From NCBI GenBank assembly GCA_050744165.1, contig JBOGGN010000246.1, forward strand, positions 1 to 12,760: a DNA stretch of 12,760 nt, given 5' to 3'. The position numbers were made by a program, and so were the translations under genes. The notes below the pieces were generated by a model. That model was not told the origin of the DNA and made no database searches. It worked only from the letters and a program-made list of their open reading frames with translations. Within the stretch, counting starts at the first letter, position 1. Every line of letters begins with the position of its first letter. This stretch comes from JBOGGN01 sp050744165 (GTDB lineage: Bacteria; Actinomycetota; Acidimicrobiia; Acidimicrobiales; Palsa-688). Below are positions 6,825 to 12,760 of this stretch, piece after piece.

Positions 6825-6854
6825 TTGCCAGATCGCCCTCCGGCCCCCTATCCT
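6825..6854 (+). promoter_or_regulatory. Probable sigma-70-type promoter for rplM-rpsI-glmM
   Basis: TTGCCA (6825-6830) and TATCCT (6849-6854) are spaced by 18 bp and match -35 and -10 consensus reasonably. Transcription would start near 6861, giving a leader of about 55 nt before the rplM GTG. The ctaC promoter must lie in the same 132-bp divergent region, but I see no strong candidate for it. Confidence 0.45.
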
Positions 6855-6915
6855 GGACCGCGGCCAGGCGGCCCGTCGCGGCACGCCTCCCTTTCCCCAT
6901 CTCGAAGGAAACGAC

Positions 6916-7395
6916 GTGCGTACGTACTCGCCCAAGCCGGCTGACATCCAACGCGTGTGGTTCGAAGTCGACGCCGACGGCGCCGTGCTCGGGCGGTTGG
7001 CGGCCGAGGTGGCCCGCGTGCTGCGGGGCAAGCACAAGGCCATTTTCGCCCCCCACATGGACACCGGTGACCACGTGATCGTGCTCAACGCCGCCAAGGT
7101 CATCATGACCGCGGGCAAGGCGGACAAGAAGGTGCACTACCGCCACTCCGGCTACCCCGGCGCACTCACCGCGACCAGCTACCGGGAACTGCTGGCCAAA
7201 AAGCCCGAGGAGACCATCCGCATGGCCGTGAAGGGCATGCTGCCCAAGGGTGCTCTCGGCAGCCAGATGCTGCGCAAGCTGAAGGTCTACGCGGGCCCCA
7301 CCCATCCCCACTCGGCCCAGCAACCAAAGACGCTTGTGGTCGACCACTCGGTGCGCCGGACCTCCCCCGCCAATACCGTGCGGACGGCGCCGTGA
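6916..7395 (+). CDS. rplM: 50S ribosomal protein L13
   Basis: A 159-residue L13, an early-assembling protein of the large ribosomal subunit that binds 23S rRNA. The core is typical: RVWFEVDADGAVLGRLAAEV at the N-terminus, GKHKAIFAPHMDTGDHVIV, KVHYRHSGYPG, and the L13 signature region KGMLPKGALGSQMLRKLKVY followed by AGPTHPHSAQQP. The GTG start at 6916 is preceded by AAGGAA (6905-6910). Bacterial L13 is usually about 142-150 residues; this one has a modest C-terminal extension ending VRTAP. It is first in the rplM-rpsI-glmM gene set, with 76 nt to rpsI, an arrangement common in actinobacteria. Confidence 0.97.
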   Translation: MRTYSPKPADIQRVWFEVDADGAVLGRLAAEVARVLRGKHKAIFAPHMDTGDHVIVLNAAKVIMTAGKADKKVHYRHSGYPGALTATSYRELLAKKPEETIRMAVKGMLPKGALGSQMLRKLKVYAGPTHPHSAQQPKTLVVDHSVRRTSPANTVRTAP

Positions 7396-7471
7396 GCCCC
7401 CTCTCGCCTGGTGCCGTGATCGGGCGGCCACCGATGCCGATGACCTACCGAACGATTCACAAAGGAGTGCT

Positions 7472-7864
7472 GTGCCCAAGCCGTTGACCCAGTCGACCGG
7501 ACGCCGCAAGGCGGCGGTGGCCCGCGTTCGCCTGCGTCCCGGTGGGGGCGTCATCGTGGTCAACCGGCGGCCCATCGAGGACTACTTCCCTTCCGCCACC
7601 CACCGGATGCTGATCAGCGAGCCGCTGCGGCTCACGGAGAAGAACGACACGTACAACGTCGACGCCACCATGAACGGCGGCGGCATCTCGGGCCAGGCCG
7701 GCGCCCTGCGCCTCGGCATCGCCCGCGCCCTGGCCGATGTCGAGCCCGAACTGCGGGACGCGCTAAAGCGGGCCGGCTTCTTGACCCGCGACGCCCGGGA
7801 GAAGGAATCCAAGAAGTACGGCCTGAAGAAGGCCCGCAAGGCACCGCAGTACTCGAAGCGGTAA
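7472..7864 (+). CDS. rpsI: 30S ribosomal protein S9
   Basis: A 130-residue S9 of the small ribosomal subunit, whose C-terminal tail reaches the P-site tRNA. It has the expected TGRRKAAVARVRLRPG start (9-24), the family signature GGGISGQAGALRLGIARAL (69-87) and the basic tail ending in SKR, which is universal in bacterial S9. The GTG start at 7472 has an AAAGGAG ribosome binding site (7461-7467) four bases upstream. A longer frame from 7334 overlaps rplM and has no support. glmM starts 13-16 nt after its stop, so the two are probably co-transcribed. Confidence 0.97.
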   Translation: MPKPLTQSTGRRKAAVARVRLRPGGGVIVVNRRPIEDYFPSATHRMLISEPLRLTEKNDTYNVDATMNGGGISGQAGALRLGIARALADVEPELRDALKRAGFLTRDAREKESKKYGLKKARKAPQYSKR

Positions 7865-7877
7865 CCCGCCGGGGGCA

Positions 7878-9245
7878 GTGGTGACGCCCCGCTTCGGCAC
7901 TGACGGCGTACGCGGCGTGGCCAACGCTGAGTTGACGCCCGAGTTCGTGCTGGTGCTTGGCCGGGTGGCGGCGCGGGTGCTCGGCGGCCCTCGCTTCGTG
8001 ATCGGGCGCGATACCCGTGCGTCGGGGCCCCTCCTCCAGGCGGCCCTCACCGCCGGCATCGCGGCCGCGGGAGTGGACGCGGTCGACGTCGGGGTGTTGC
8101 CCACCCCGGCGGTAGCGGCGCTGGCGGCTGCCGATGGCGTGCCCGCGGCGGTCATCTCGGCGTCGCACAACCCCTACTCGGACAATGGCATCAAGCTGTT
8201 CGCGGCCGGTGGCCGCAAGCTGGCCGACGACACCGAGGCCCGACTGGAAGCCGCGCTGGAAGAGCAGCTGGGAAAAGGCCAACCCGGCGGCGGCTCCAGC
8301 ACCGCGGTGCCCGTTCCCGTTGGCGCTGCCGTGGGACGGGTGTCTTCGGACGGCGACGCTCGGGAGCGCTACGTGACCGGCGTGCTGGCGGCGCTCGGCG
8401 GGCGGGATCTCGGCGGCCTGCGAGTGGCGGTCGACTGCGCTCACGGGGCGGCGTCGGTGACCGGGCCCGAACTGCTGCGCCGGGCCGGCGCCGATGTCGT
8501 CGCCGTCCTGGCCGATCAGCCCGACGGCACCAACATCAACGAGCATTGCGGTTCCACACATCCCGCCGCCTTGCAGGCGGTGGTTCGCGATACCGGCGCC
8601 GATGCCGGCTTGGCCCTGGACGGCGATGCCGACCGGGTCATCGCAGTCGACCACACCGGCACCGTGGTCGACGGGGATCAGATGATCGCCGCCCTGGCGC
8701 TGGACCGCATGGCTCGGGGGTCCCTGGTAGGGGACACGGTGGTGGTCACCGTGATGACCAACCTCGGCTTCCACTTGGCCATGGCCGAACATGGGGTGAC
8801 GGTACACACCACCGCGGTCGGGGACCGATACGTGCTGGAGGCGCTCGACCGCGGCGGTTGGTCCCTCGGCGGCGAGCAGTCGGGCCACGTCATCTTCCGG
8901 GATCTGGCCACGACCGGCGACGGCATGTTGACCGGCCTTCAGCTGCTCGATGTGGTGGCGCGGTCGGGGGAACGGTTGGCCGAGTTGGCTGGGCGGGCGA
9001 TGGTCCGCCTGCCCCAGGTGCTGCGCAACGTCGCTGTGGACCACCCCGACCGGTTGGCCGCCGCCGCCGAGGTGTGGGACGAGGTGAAGGCGGTCGAGGC
9101 GGCCTTCGGCGAGCGGGGCCGGGTGGTCCTGCGAGGCAGCGGAACCGAACCGGTGATCCGCGTGATGGTCGAGGCGCCTACCCACGAGGAGGCCGACCTC
9201 GCTGCCCGACGCCTGGCCGCGGTGGTGGCTCGCCACCTGGGCTGA
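7878..9245 (+). CDS. glmM: Phosphoglucosamine mutase
   Basis: A 455-residue cytoplasmic enzyme that interconverts glucosamine-6-phosphate and glucosamine-1-phosphate, feeding UDP-GlcNAc and peptidoglycan synthesis. All four functional sites are intact: RFGTDGVRG at the N-terminus (5-13), the phosphoserine loop ISASHNP with catalytic S96, the Mg-binding loop DGDADR (D248, D250, D252), the sugar-binding GEQSGH (332-337), and the phosphate-binding RGSGTEPVIRV (419-429). Length matches the family (about 445-455). Two adjacent GTG codons, 7878 and 7881, could start it; GGGGG at 7871-7875 is better spaced for 7881, which would remove one residue. It follows rpsI closely, as in many actinobacteria. 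The presumed glmS, which makes its substrate, begins 3 kb downstream. Confidence 0.97.
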   Translation: MVTPRFGTDGVRGVANAELTPEFVLVLGRVAARVLGGPRFVIGRDTRASGPLLQAALTAGIAAAGVDAVDVGVLPTPAVAALAAADGVPAAVISASHNPYSDNGIKLFAAGGRKLADDTEARLEAALEEQLGKGQPGGGSSTAVPVPVGAAVGRVSSDGDARERYVTGVLAALGGRDLGGLRVAVDCAHGAASVTGPELLRRAGADVVAVLADQPDGTNINEHCGSTHPAALQAVVRDTGADAGLALDGDADRVIAVDHTGTVVDGDQMIAALALDRMARGSLVGDTVVVTVMTNLGFHLAMAEHGVTVHTTAVGDRYVLEALDRGGWSLGGEQSGHVIFRDLATTGDGMLTGLQLLDVVARSGERLAELAGRAMVRLPQVLRNVAVDHPDRLAAAAEVWDEVKAVEAAFGERGRVVLRGSGTEPVIRVMVEAPTHEEADLAARRLAAVVARHLG

Positions 9246-9247
9246 CC

Positions 9248-9278
9248 CTCAGGCTGCTCTGGCACTCAGGCTGCTCTG
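9248..9278. repeat. 14-nt direct repeat after glmM
   Basis: CTCAGGCTGCTCTG occurs at 9248-9261 and again at 9265-9278, separated by GCA, a 17-bp period. The second copy continues to CTGAG, giving a small CTCAG/CTGAG inverted repeat with a 6-nt loop. It lies directly after the glmM stop. It could be a tandem binding site or a remnant of slippage. The remainder of the gap to the next gene (9279-9363) shows only the ribosome binding site. Confidence 0.6.
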
Positions 9279-9363
9279 AGCACAGACACAGACGATTCTC
9301 AGCATGGCTTCAGGCGTTCGGAGTTGGATTCCTGCTGGTGAGGAGTCGCAAGGAAGGGACTAC

Positions 9364-9993
9364 ATGAACAGCCTGGGCGCCCGACGCTCTGTGGTGGCAG
9401 GGGCCGCGGTGGTGTGCGCGCTGGTTCTCGCGTCCTGCGGGGGGAGCACCAAGGCGAGTTCCGCCACGACGACAACGACCACCAATCGCACCAACCGGTT
9501 GGCGGCCTTCCGGACCTGCATGGCGCAGCAAGGCGTCGACCTGCCTGCCAACTTCAGCCTTGGCGGCTTCGGCGGTCGACGGGGTGGCGCCACGGGCACC
9601 TCGGGATCGACGGAGACGACCACCGGCACCGTCCCGACGACCACTGGCACCGTCCCGACGACCACGCTGCCTCCGGGCGTCACCGCCCAGCAATACCGCA
9701 CCGCCCTTCAGGCCTGCGCCAGCACCCTGGGGACCGCAGGCGGAGGCGGCAACGGCGCCAACAACCCGCAGCTCACGCAGTACCGCGACTGCCTCAACCA
9801 GTATCTGACCAGCAACGGCGGCACGACGTTGCCGTCGACGGGAGCCGGCGCATTCGGCTTCGGAGGCGGGGGCGGAGGCGGGGGCGGCGCCACCACCACG
9901 AGCAACCCGTTGATGCAAGCGGCGATCAACCACTGCGCGTCGTTGCGCCCGGCGTTCACGGGCCGGGGCCGCACCACCACGACGACGGCCTAA
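9364..9993 (+). CDS. Thr/Gly-rich lipoprotein with duplicated Cys motifs
   Basis: A 209-residue predicted lipoprotein of unknown function. The ATG at 9364 follows AAGGAAGGGA (9350-9359); an upstream in-frame ATG at 9304 lacks a site. The signal peptide has an RR-containing n-region, a hydrophobic core (~9-22) and the lipobox LASC (C25), so the mature protein should be lipid-anchored outside the cell. A Thr-rich tether (35-41) follows. Two similar segments then occur. The first is AAFRTCMAQQGVDLP (47-61) with YRTALQACAS (111-120). The second is QYRDCLNQYLTSNG (139-152) with MQAAINHCAS (184-193). This gives four Cys (C52, C118, C143, C191) as two likely pairs. Between them lie low-complexity Thr-Pro (84-103) and Gly-rich (162-176) linkers. 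The C-terminus is TTTTTA. It may be transcribed with glmM or from its own promoter, and it converges on the esterase gene with a 10-nt gap. Confidence 0.85.
   Translation: MNSLGARRSVVAGAAVVCALVLASCGGSTKASSATTTTTTNRTNRLAAFRTCMAQQGVDLPANFSLGGFGGRRGGATGTSGSTETTTGTVPTTTGTVPTTTLPPGVTAQQYRTALQACASTLGTAGGGGNGANNPQLTQYRDCLNQYLTSNGGTTLPSTGAGAFGFGGGGGGGGGATTTSNPLMQAAINHCASLRPAFTGRGRTTTTTA
9619..9660 (+). repeat. 21-nt in-frame tandem repeat in the lipoprotein gene
   Basis: Two copies, 9619-9639 and 9640-9660, differ at one base (ACCACC versus ACCACT) and encode TTGTVPT twice. A partial third copy (ACCACG) follows. The repeat lengthens the Thr/Pro linker and could vary in number between strains without breaking the frame. 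Confidence 0.8.
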
Positions 9994-10003
9994 GCCCGCA
10001 GAC

Positions 10004-11506
10004 CTAGCTCGCCATCCAGAGCCGGCGCTCAGTCCCGTCAGGGTCGTTGGTGACTCGCGATTCGGCGTCGAAGACCATGGTCGCCCGGTCCGGATCCTCA
10101 TAGCGCGGCCATGCCAACAGTTGGGTAGAAGGGTCGCCAGAGACTGCGAAGGCGGTCCAGGCGGTGTGCATGGCCCGGGCCAAGGCGTGGCGGTCTGGGG
10201 AGTCGCCCGTAAACACGGTGATGCCGGGCAGGTCGACCAGGTCCCACACGAAGGGGATGTCGAGGGCGTGGGTGGCGCCCAGGCGGCCGTCGCCGAAGGG
10301 GGTCGGCCAGTCGAATCGGTACATCCATACCCCGTGGGCGGCGCCTCGGGGCGAGGCCGCCTGGTGCTCGGCCAATCGCAGGGCGGGGATCCGAAAAAGG
10401 GCGTCGGTGGCGACCGCGTACAGCCGTAGGGAGGCGTCCTCGCCGGGGTAGGCGTGCCGGTAGTGCTGTTCCAGGCTCGGCCAGGGGTACGGTCCAGCCA
10501 GTTCCGCCCCCCGGGCGTCGAGCTGGTCGGGGCTCATCGCCATCATCGCCGGGTCGAAGGCCATGAACAGCGACATCTCGTTCTTGTTGGTCCCGATCAG
10601 CACCGGGCCGTCGAAACCGTCCCCAAGGGCGCCGGCGTCGTCCGGCGGCGTCGGGAGATCGGGGCCGCCCACGGCGGGGCGGAATGCCAAGTAGGAGGAG
10701 GTGAGCGAGCCCTGGGTCATCAGGAACTGGGCCTGGATGACGTCCGCCGCGGGGGCGGCCAGGAGCTGCTCGAGGGAGCCCCCGAAGGCGGTCAGCAGCT
10801 GTTCGGTCACCTCGGCCGCTTCGGCCGGGGTCCGGTAGGACGTGTTGGCGCCGCTTTGCAGGATCGCCTGGCGGAACAGGCCGCGGGCCGCGGGCATGGC
10901 GAGCATGGCACCGATGGACATCGCTCCCGCCGACTCGCCGAACACCGTGACCCGGTCGGGGTCACCCCCGAAGGAGGCGATGTTGTCCTGGACCCAGCGC
11001 AGAGCGGCGAGCTGGTCGAGCAGGCCGCAGACGCCGGAGGACTCGAAGCGATCGCCGGCAATCGACGCCAGATCGAGGAACCCGAGCGCCCCCAGGCGGT
11101 AGTTCAAGGTGACGACGACGACCTCGCCCCCCGACGCGAACCGGGACCCGTCGTACCAGCGGGAGGACCCGGCCCCGGCGACGAAGGCACCGCCGTGGAT
11201 CCATACCATGACCGGCCGCAGCGGCGCCTCAGGGGGACGGTCGAGAGGGGCGTACACGTTCAGGTACAGGCAATCCTCGCTCGCCTCTCCGAACGAACCG
11301 CCCTCCACGACTTGGAGGGCGGACATTGGCTGGGGCGCCGAGAACCCGAACGCGGTTGCCGGCCGCACGCCGTCCCACGACGCAGGCGGTTCGGGGGGCT
11401 GGAAGCGGCGCTCGCCCGAGGTCGGCGCCCCGTAGGGCACCCCTTGCCAGGCGACCGTCGATCCTTGGACTACGCCCGCCACGTGACCGGCCGTGGTTAC
11501 CGCCAC
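10004..11506 (-). CDS. Type-B carboxylesterase
   Basis: A 500-residue alpha/beta-hydrolase of the carboxylesterase type-B family, which hydrolyses carboxylic esters; the natural substrate cannot be read. The N-terminus has the family pattern (GVVQGSTVAWQGVPYGAP, then GERRFQPPEP). EDCLYLN is at 77-83, the oxyanion-hole HGGAF at 104-108, the nucleophile elbow GESAG with S192, and the acidic residue E310 in GTNKNE. The catalytic histidine is H413 in ATHALDIPFVWDL. Length matches bacterial members (about 490-520). There is no signal peptide, so it is probably cytoplasmic. The GTG at 11506 has GGGAG 6-7 nt upstream; the open frame continues to 11848, but that part lies over phoU and is not supported. 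It starts 20 nt after the phoU stop on the same strand and so is probably co-transcribed with it. A related name is para-nitrobenzyl esterase. Confidence 0.95.
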   Translation of the reverse strand: MAVTTAGHVAGVVQGSTVAWQGVPYGAPTSGERRFQPPEPPASWDGVRPATAFGFSAPQPMSALQVVEGGSFGEASEDCLYLNVYAPLDRPPEAPLRPVMVWIHGGAFVAGAGSSRWYDGSRFASGGEVVVVTLNYRLGALGFLDLASIAGDRFESSGVCGLLDQLAALRWVQDNIASFGGDPDRVTVFGESAGAMSIGAMLAMPAARGLFRQAILQSGANTSYRTPAEAAEVTEQLLTAFGGSLEQLLAAPAADVIQAQFLMTQGSLTSSYLAFRPAVGGPDLPTPPDDAGALGDGFDGPVLIGTNKNEMSLFMAFDPAMMAMSPDQLDARGAELAGPYPWPSLEQHYRHAYPGEDASLRLYAVATDALFRIPALRLAEHQAASPRGAAHGVWMYRFDWPTPFGDGRLGATHALDIPFVWDLVDLPGITVFTGDSPDRHALARAMHTAWTAFAVSGDPSTQLLAWPRYEDPDRATMVFDAESRVTNDPDGTERRLWMAS

Positions 11507-11526
11507 GGTTGGCTCCCGGGGAGCGC

Positions 11527-12255
11527 TCAGCTGAGCACCGGGTCCGGCGGGTAGTCCGGCCCTCTCGCCGAGCCAGCCGGGTGCCGAGCGGCGGCATCGG
11601 CGGCGGACGTGGCGGCGGGCCAGGTTCGCAGGGTATGCAGCCGGCTGGCGATGTTGACCGAGTGATCCCCGAGGCGCTCGTAGAAGCGGCCCACGAGGGC
11701 CATGTCCATGGTTACCGACGCTGCCATCTCGGCGCTGGCCACCTCCGCGGTCAAGGTGGTGTGCAGGTCGTGCAACTCCGAGCGTGCCGCTTCCAGGTTG
11801 TCCGCGATCACCGAGCGTTGCTGCCAGCCCCGATCGAGTTCCTGCCACATGGCGGTCACGATGTCCCCCATCCGGGTCACCAGTGCTCGAGCCCGGGGGG
11901 TGAGCTCGGCGGCGATACCGAGCCCGCCGCGACGGGCGATCTCGTCGGCCAGCGCTGCCGACTGCTCCAGCTCGGGAACGGCCCGGACGACTGCCAGCAG
12001 GTAGCGGAGGTCGGAGGCCACCGGGGCCTGGCGGGCCATCAGCACCTCAACCTCCTCGGCCACGTGCTCGTACAGCGGATCCGTCCAGTGCCGCCGGGAC
12101 ATGAAGTCGATCGACGCTTCCTTGCCGTCGGTGAGCAGGCACTCGGTTGCCTGCGCCACCTCCTCTCCCACCGAGGCAATGAGTTGTGAGAGATCGGCGT
12201 TGACCGACGCCAACTCGTGGTGGAACTGGGACCGCACGCCGGGGTCGGGCTCCAC
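11527..12255 (-). CDS. phoU: PhoU-family phosphate regulator
   Basis: A 242-residue PhoU-like protein, in known relatives a cytoplasmic two-lobed helical protein that binds metal ions and links the Pst phosphate transporter to the PhoR-type sensor kinase. The N-terminal RSQFHHELASVNADL matches typical PhoU starts, and RQAPVASDLRYLLAVV (75-90) is the strongly conserved core of lobe 1. Lobe 2 ends in YERLGDHSVNIASRL with the metal-binding pair E193 and D197. In lobe 1 the equivalent stretch is ELEQSAALADEIA: E97 is kept, but the Asp is A101. A ~30-residue Ala/Pro-rich tail follows lobe 2. The GTG at 12255 is preferred (TAGGGT 7 nt upstream); GTG at 12237 (starting RSQFHHEL) and 12285 are alternatives. 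No pst genes are in the window. Confidence 0.9.
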   Translation of the reverse strand: MEPDPGVRSQFHHELASVNADLSQLIASVGEEVAQATECLLTDGKEASIDFMSRRHWTDPLYEHVAEEVEVLMARQAPVASDLRYLLAVVRAVPELEQSAALADEIARRGGLGIAAELTPRARALVTRMGDIVTAMWQELDRGWQQRSVIADNLEAARSELHDLHTTLTAEVASAEMAASVTMDMALVGRFYERLGDHSVNIASRLHTLRTWPAATSAADAAARHPAGSARGPDYPPDPVLS

Positions 12256-12262
12256 GCAGGTC

Positions 12263-12268
12263 ACCCTA
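12263..12268 (-). promoter_or_regulatory. Probable -10 box for phoU, leaderless start
   Basis: On the minus strand TAGGGT lies 7 nt before the GTG at 12255, the distance expected when transcription begins at or next to the start codon. AGGGTGA could also serve as a ribosome binding site, so the two readings compete. A 6-bp inverted repeat CGCAGG/CCTGCG (12255-12260 and 12275-12280) surrounds the box and could be an operator. No good -35 is seen. Confidence 0.4.
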
Positions 12269-12308
12269 GTGCTGCCTGCGCGCACTCAGTCCAGAGGCCC
12301 CCACCCGG

Positions 12309-12314
12309 TAGCCT
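12309..12314 (+). promoter_or_regulatory. Probable -10 box for the putative glmS, leaderless start
   Basis: TAGCCT ends 8 nt before the ATG at 12323, and no purine-rich ribosome binding site lies between. Transcription would begin at or within two bases of the ATG. This layout is common for leaderless actinobacterial genes. The -35 region has no clear TTGACA match. Confidence 0.45.
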
Positions 12315-12322
12315 GGCTCGGC

Positions 12323-12760
12323 ATGTGCGGGATCATCGCGGTGCTCCGCCGCCCGTCGCTCCGGCCGCCACCGGAGTTGAACTCCGTGCTCGCCCGGCTG
12401 GATCCGGCACCCGATCACCTGGTCGCCGCCATGTCGGACATCGAATCGGGCGCCACCTGTAGCCCCGCCGCCCTGGTAGCCATCGTCGAGCAACTCGAGT
12501 CGGTCGATCGTGAGCTGCGGGGCGTTCCCGGGGTGGCCTGCCTCCTCTCCTGGCCCGACCTGGCTGGTGTCGAGCGGCTCGCCGTTCGGGCCGACCAGCT
12601 GGCCCGGCTGGTGGTGACCCTCGACCAGGCACTCGATGCCGGCATGGTGTCGTGGCCGCCGGAGTCCTTGGAGGAGCTGAGCGCAGTCGTCATCCGCCTG
12701 CGCGACGTGATTTGGGCCCTCCGCAACGACCGCACGACGATGGCCCGAGCGGTGGCGGCC
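12323..12760 (+). CDS. glmS: Probable glucosamine-6-phosphate synthase, N-terminal part, with long insertion
   Basis: The first 146 codons of a gene that runs off the window. MCGIIAVLRRPS at the N-terminus is the start of a class II (Ntn-type) glutamine amidotransferase, in which C2 becomes the N-terminal nucleophile after Met removal. In ordinary GlmS this strand is followed within about 30 residues by an LEYRGYDS-like motif. Here residues 13-146 contain no such motif. Instead they form a mostly helical stretch rich in Leu, Ala, Arg and Glu (for example ALVAIVEQLESVDRELRGV and ESLEELSAVVIRLRDVIWAL). The rest of the glutaminase domain must therefore lie beyond the edge. Proximity to glmM supports GlmS, the enzyme making glucosamine-6-phosphate from fructose-6-phosphate and glutamine, but another class II amidotransferase (AsnB- or PurF-like) is not excluded. 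Confidence 0.75.
   Translation, partial: MCGIIAVLRRPSLRPPPELNSVLARLDPAPDHLVAAMSDIESGATCSPAALVAIVEQLESVDRELRGVPGVACLLSWPDLAGVERLAVRADQLARLVVTLDQALDAGMVSWPPESLEELSAVVIRLRDVIWALRNDRTTMARAVAA

Noticed and set aside
7632..9236. 534-codon minus-strand open frame
   Set aside because: It is antisense to rpsI and glmM, both unmistakable, and shows no domain of its own.
10454..11554. 366-codon plus-strand open frame
   Set aside because: It is antisense to the carboxylesterase, which has its full catalytic triad. Composition is Gly/Arg/Val-rich with no motifs.
11507..11848. N-terminal extension of the carboxylesterase over phoU
   Set aside because: The family-type N-terminus begins at about 11506 with a good ribosome binding site. 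The upstream frame overlaps phoU in another frame and has no matching domain.

Overview
The window looks like chromosome of a high-GC actinobacterium, most likely a deep-branching group such as Acidimicrobiia. The reasons are the gene order rplM-rpsI-glmM with glmS nearby, an actinobacterial cytochrome c oxidase subunit IV (CtaF), frequent GTG/TTG starts, apparently leaderless TANNNT-type promoters, and a Thr/Gly-rich secreted lipoprotein. The taxon is an inference from gene content; no rRNA is present.

Left part (1-3422): two tandem, same-strand (minus) genes encode paralogous secreted proteins of 472 and 466 residues. Each has a Sec signal peptide and three ~130-residue beta-rich modules marked by an ICDTR motif and a Cys pair. 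Both genes carry a related ~115-nt noncoding leader, and a perfect 15-bp hairpin separates them. Upstream of the second gene lies a 16-bp tandem repeat array that runs into the start codon of a divergent gene for a SRPBCC-fold protein (3421-3846).

Middle part (3896-6783, minus): an aa3-type cytochrome c oxidase operon, ctaC (subunit II, CuA lipoprotein), ctaD (subunit I, all haem, CuB and proton-channel residues present) and ctaF (subunit IV). ctaC and ctaD overlap by ATGA. Subunit III is not in the window.

Right part: divergent from the oxidase run rplM (L13), rpsI (S9) and glmM (phosphoglucosamine mutase), followed by a Cys-containing lipoprotein of unknown function with an internal duplication. 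Converging on it are phoU and a type-B carboxylesterase, probably co-transcribed. Divergent from phoU, the window ends in the first 146 codons of what is probably glmS. Its glutaminase domain appears to be interrupted by a long insertion right after the catalytic Cys strand. glmM and glmS would together make glucosamine-1-phosphate for the cell wall.

The points most worth a second look are the insertion in the putative GlmS, the paralogous module proteins with their conserved leaders, the 16-bp array, and the duplicated Cys modules of the lipoprotein. Nothing in the window amounts to a clear new multi-gene defence or metabolic system.
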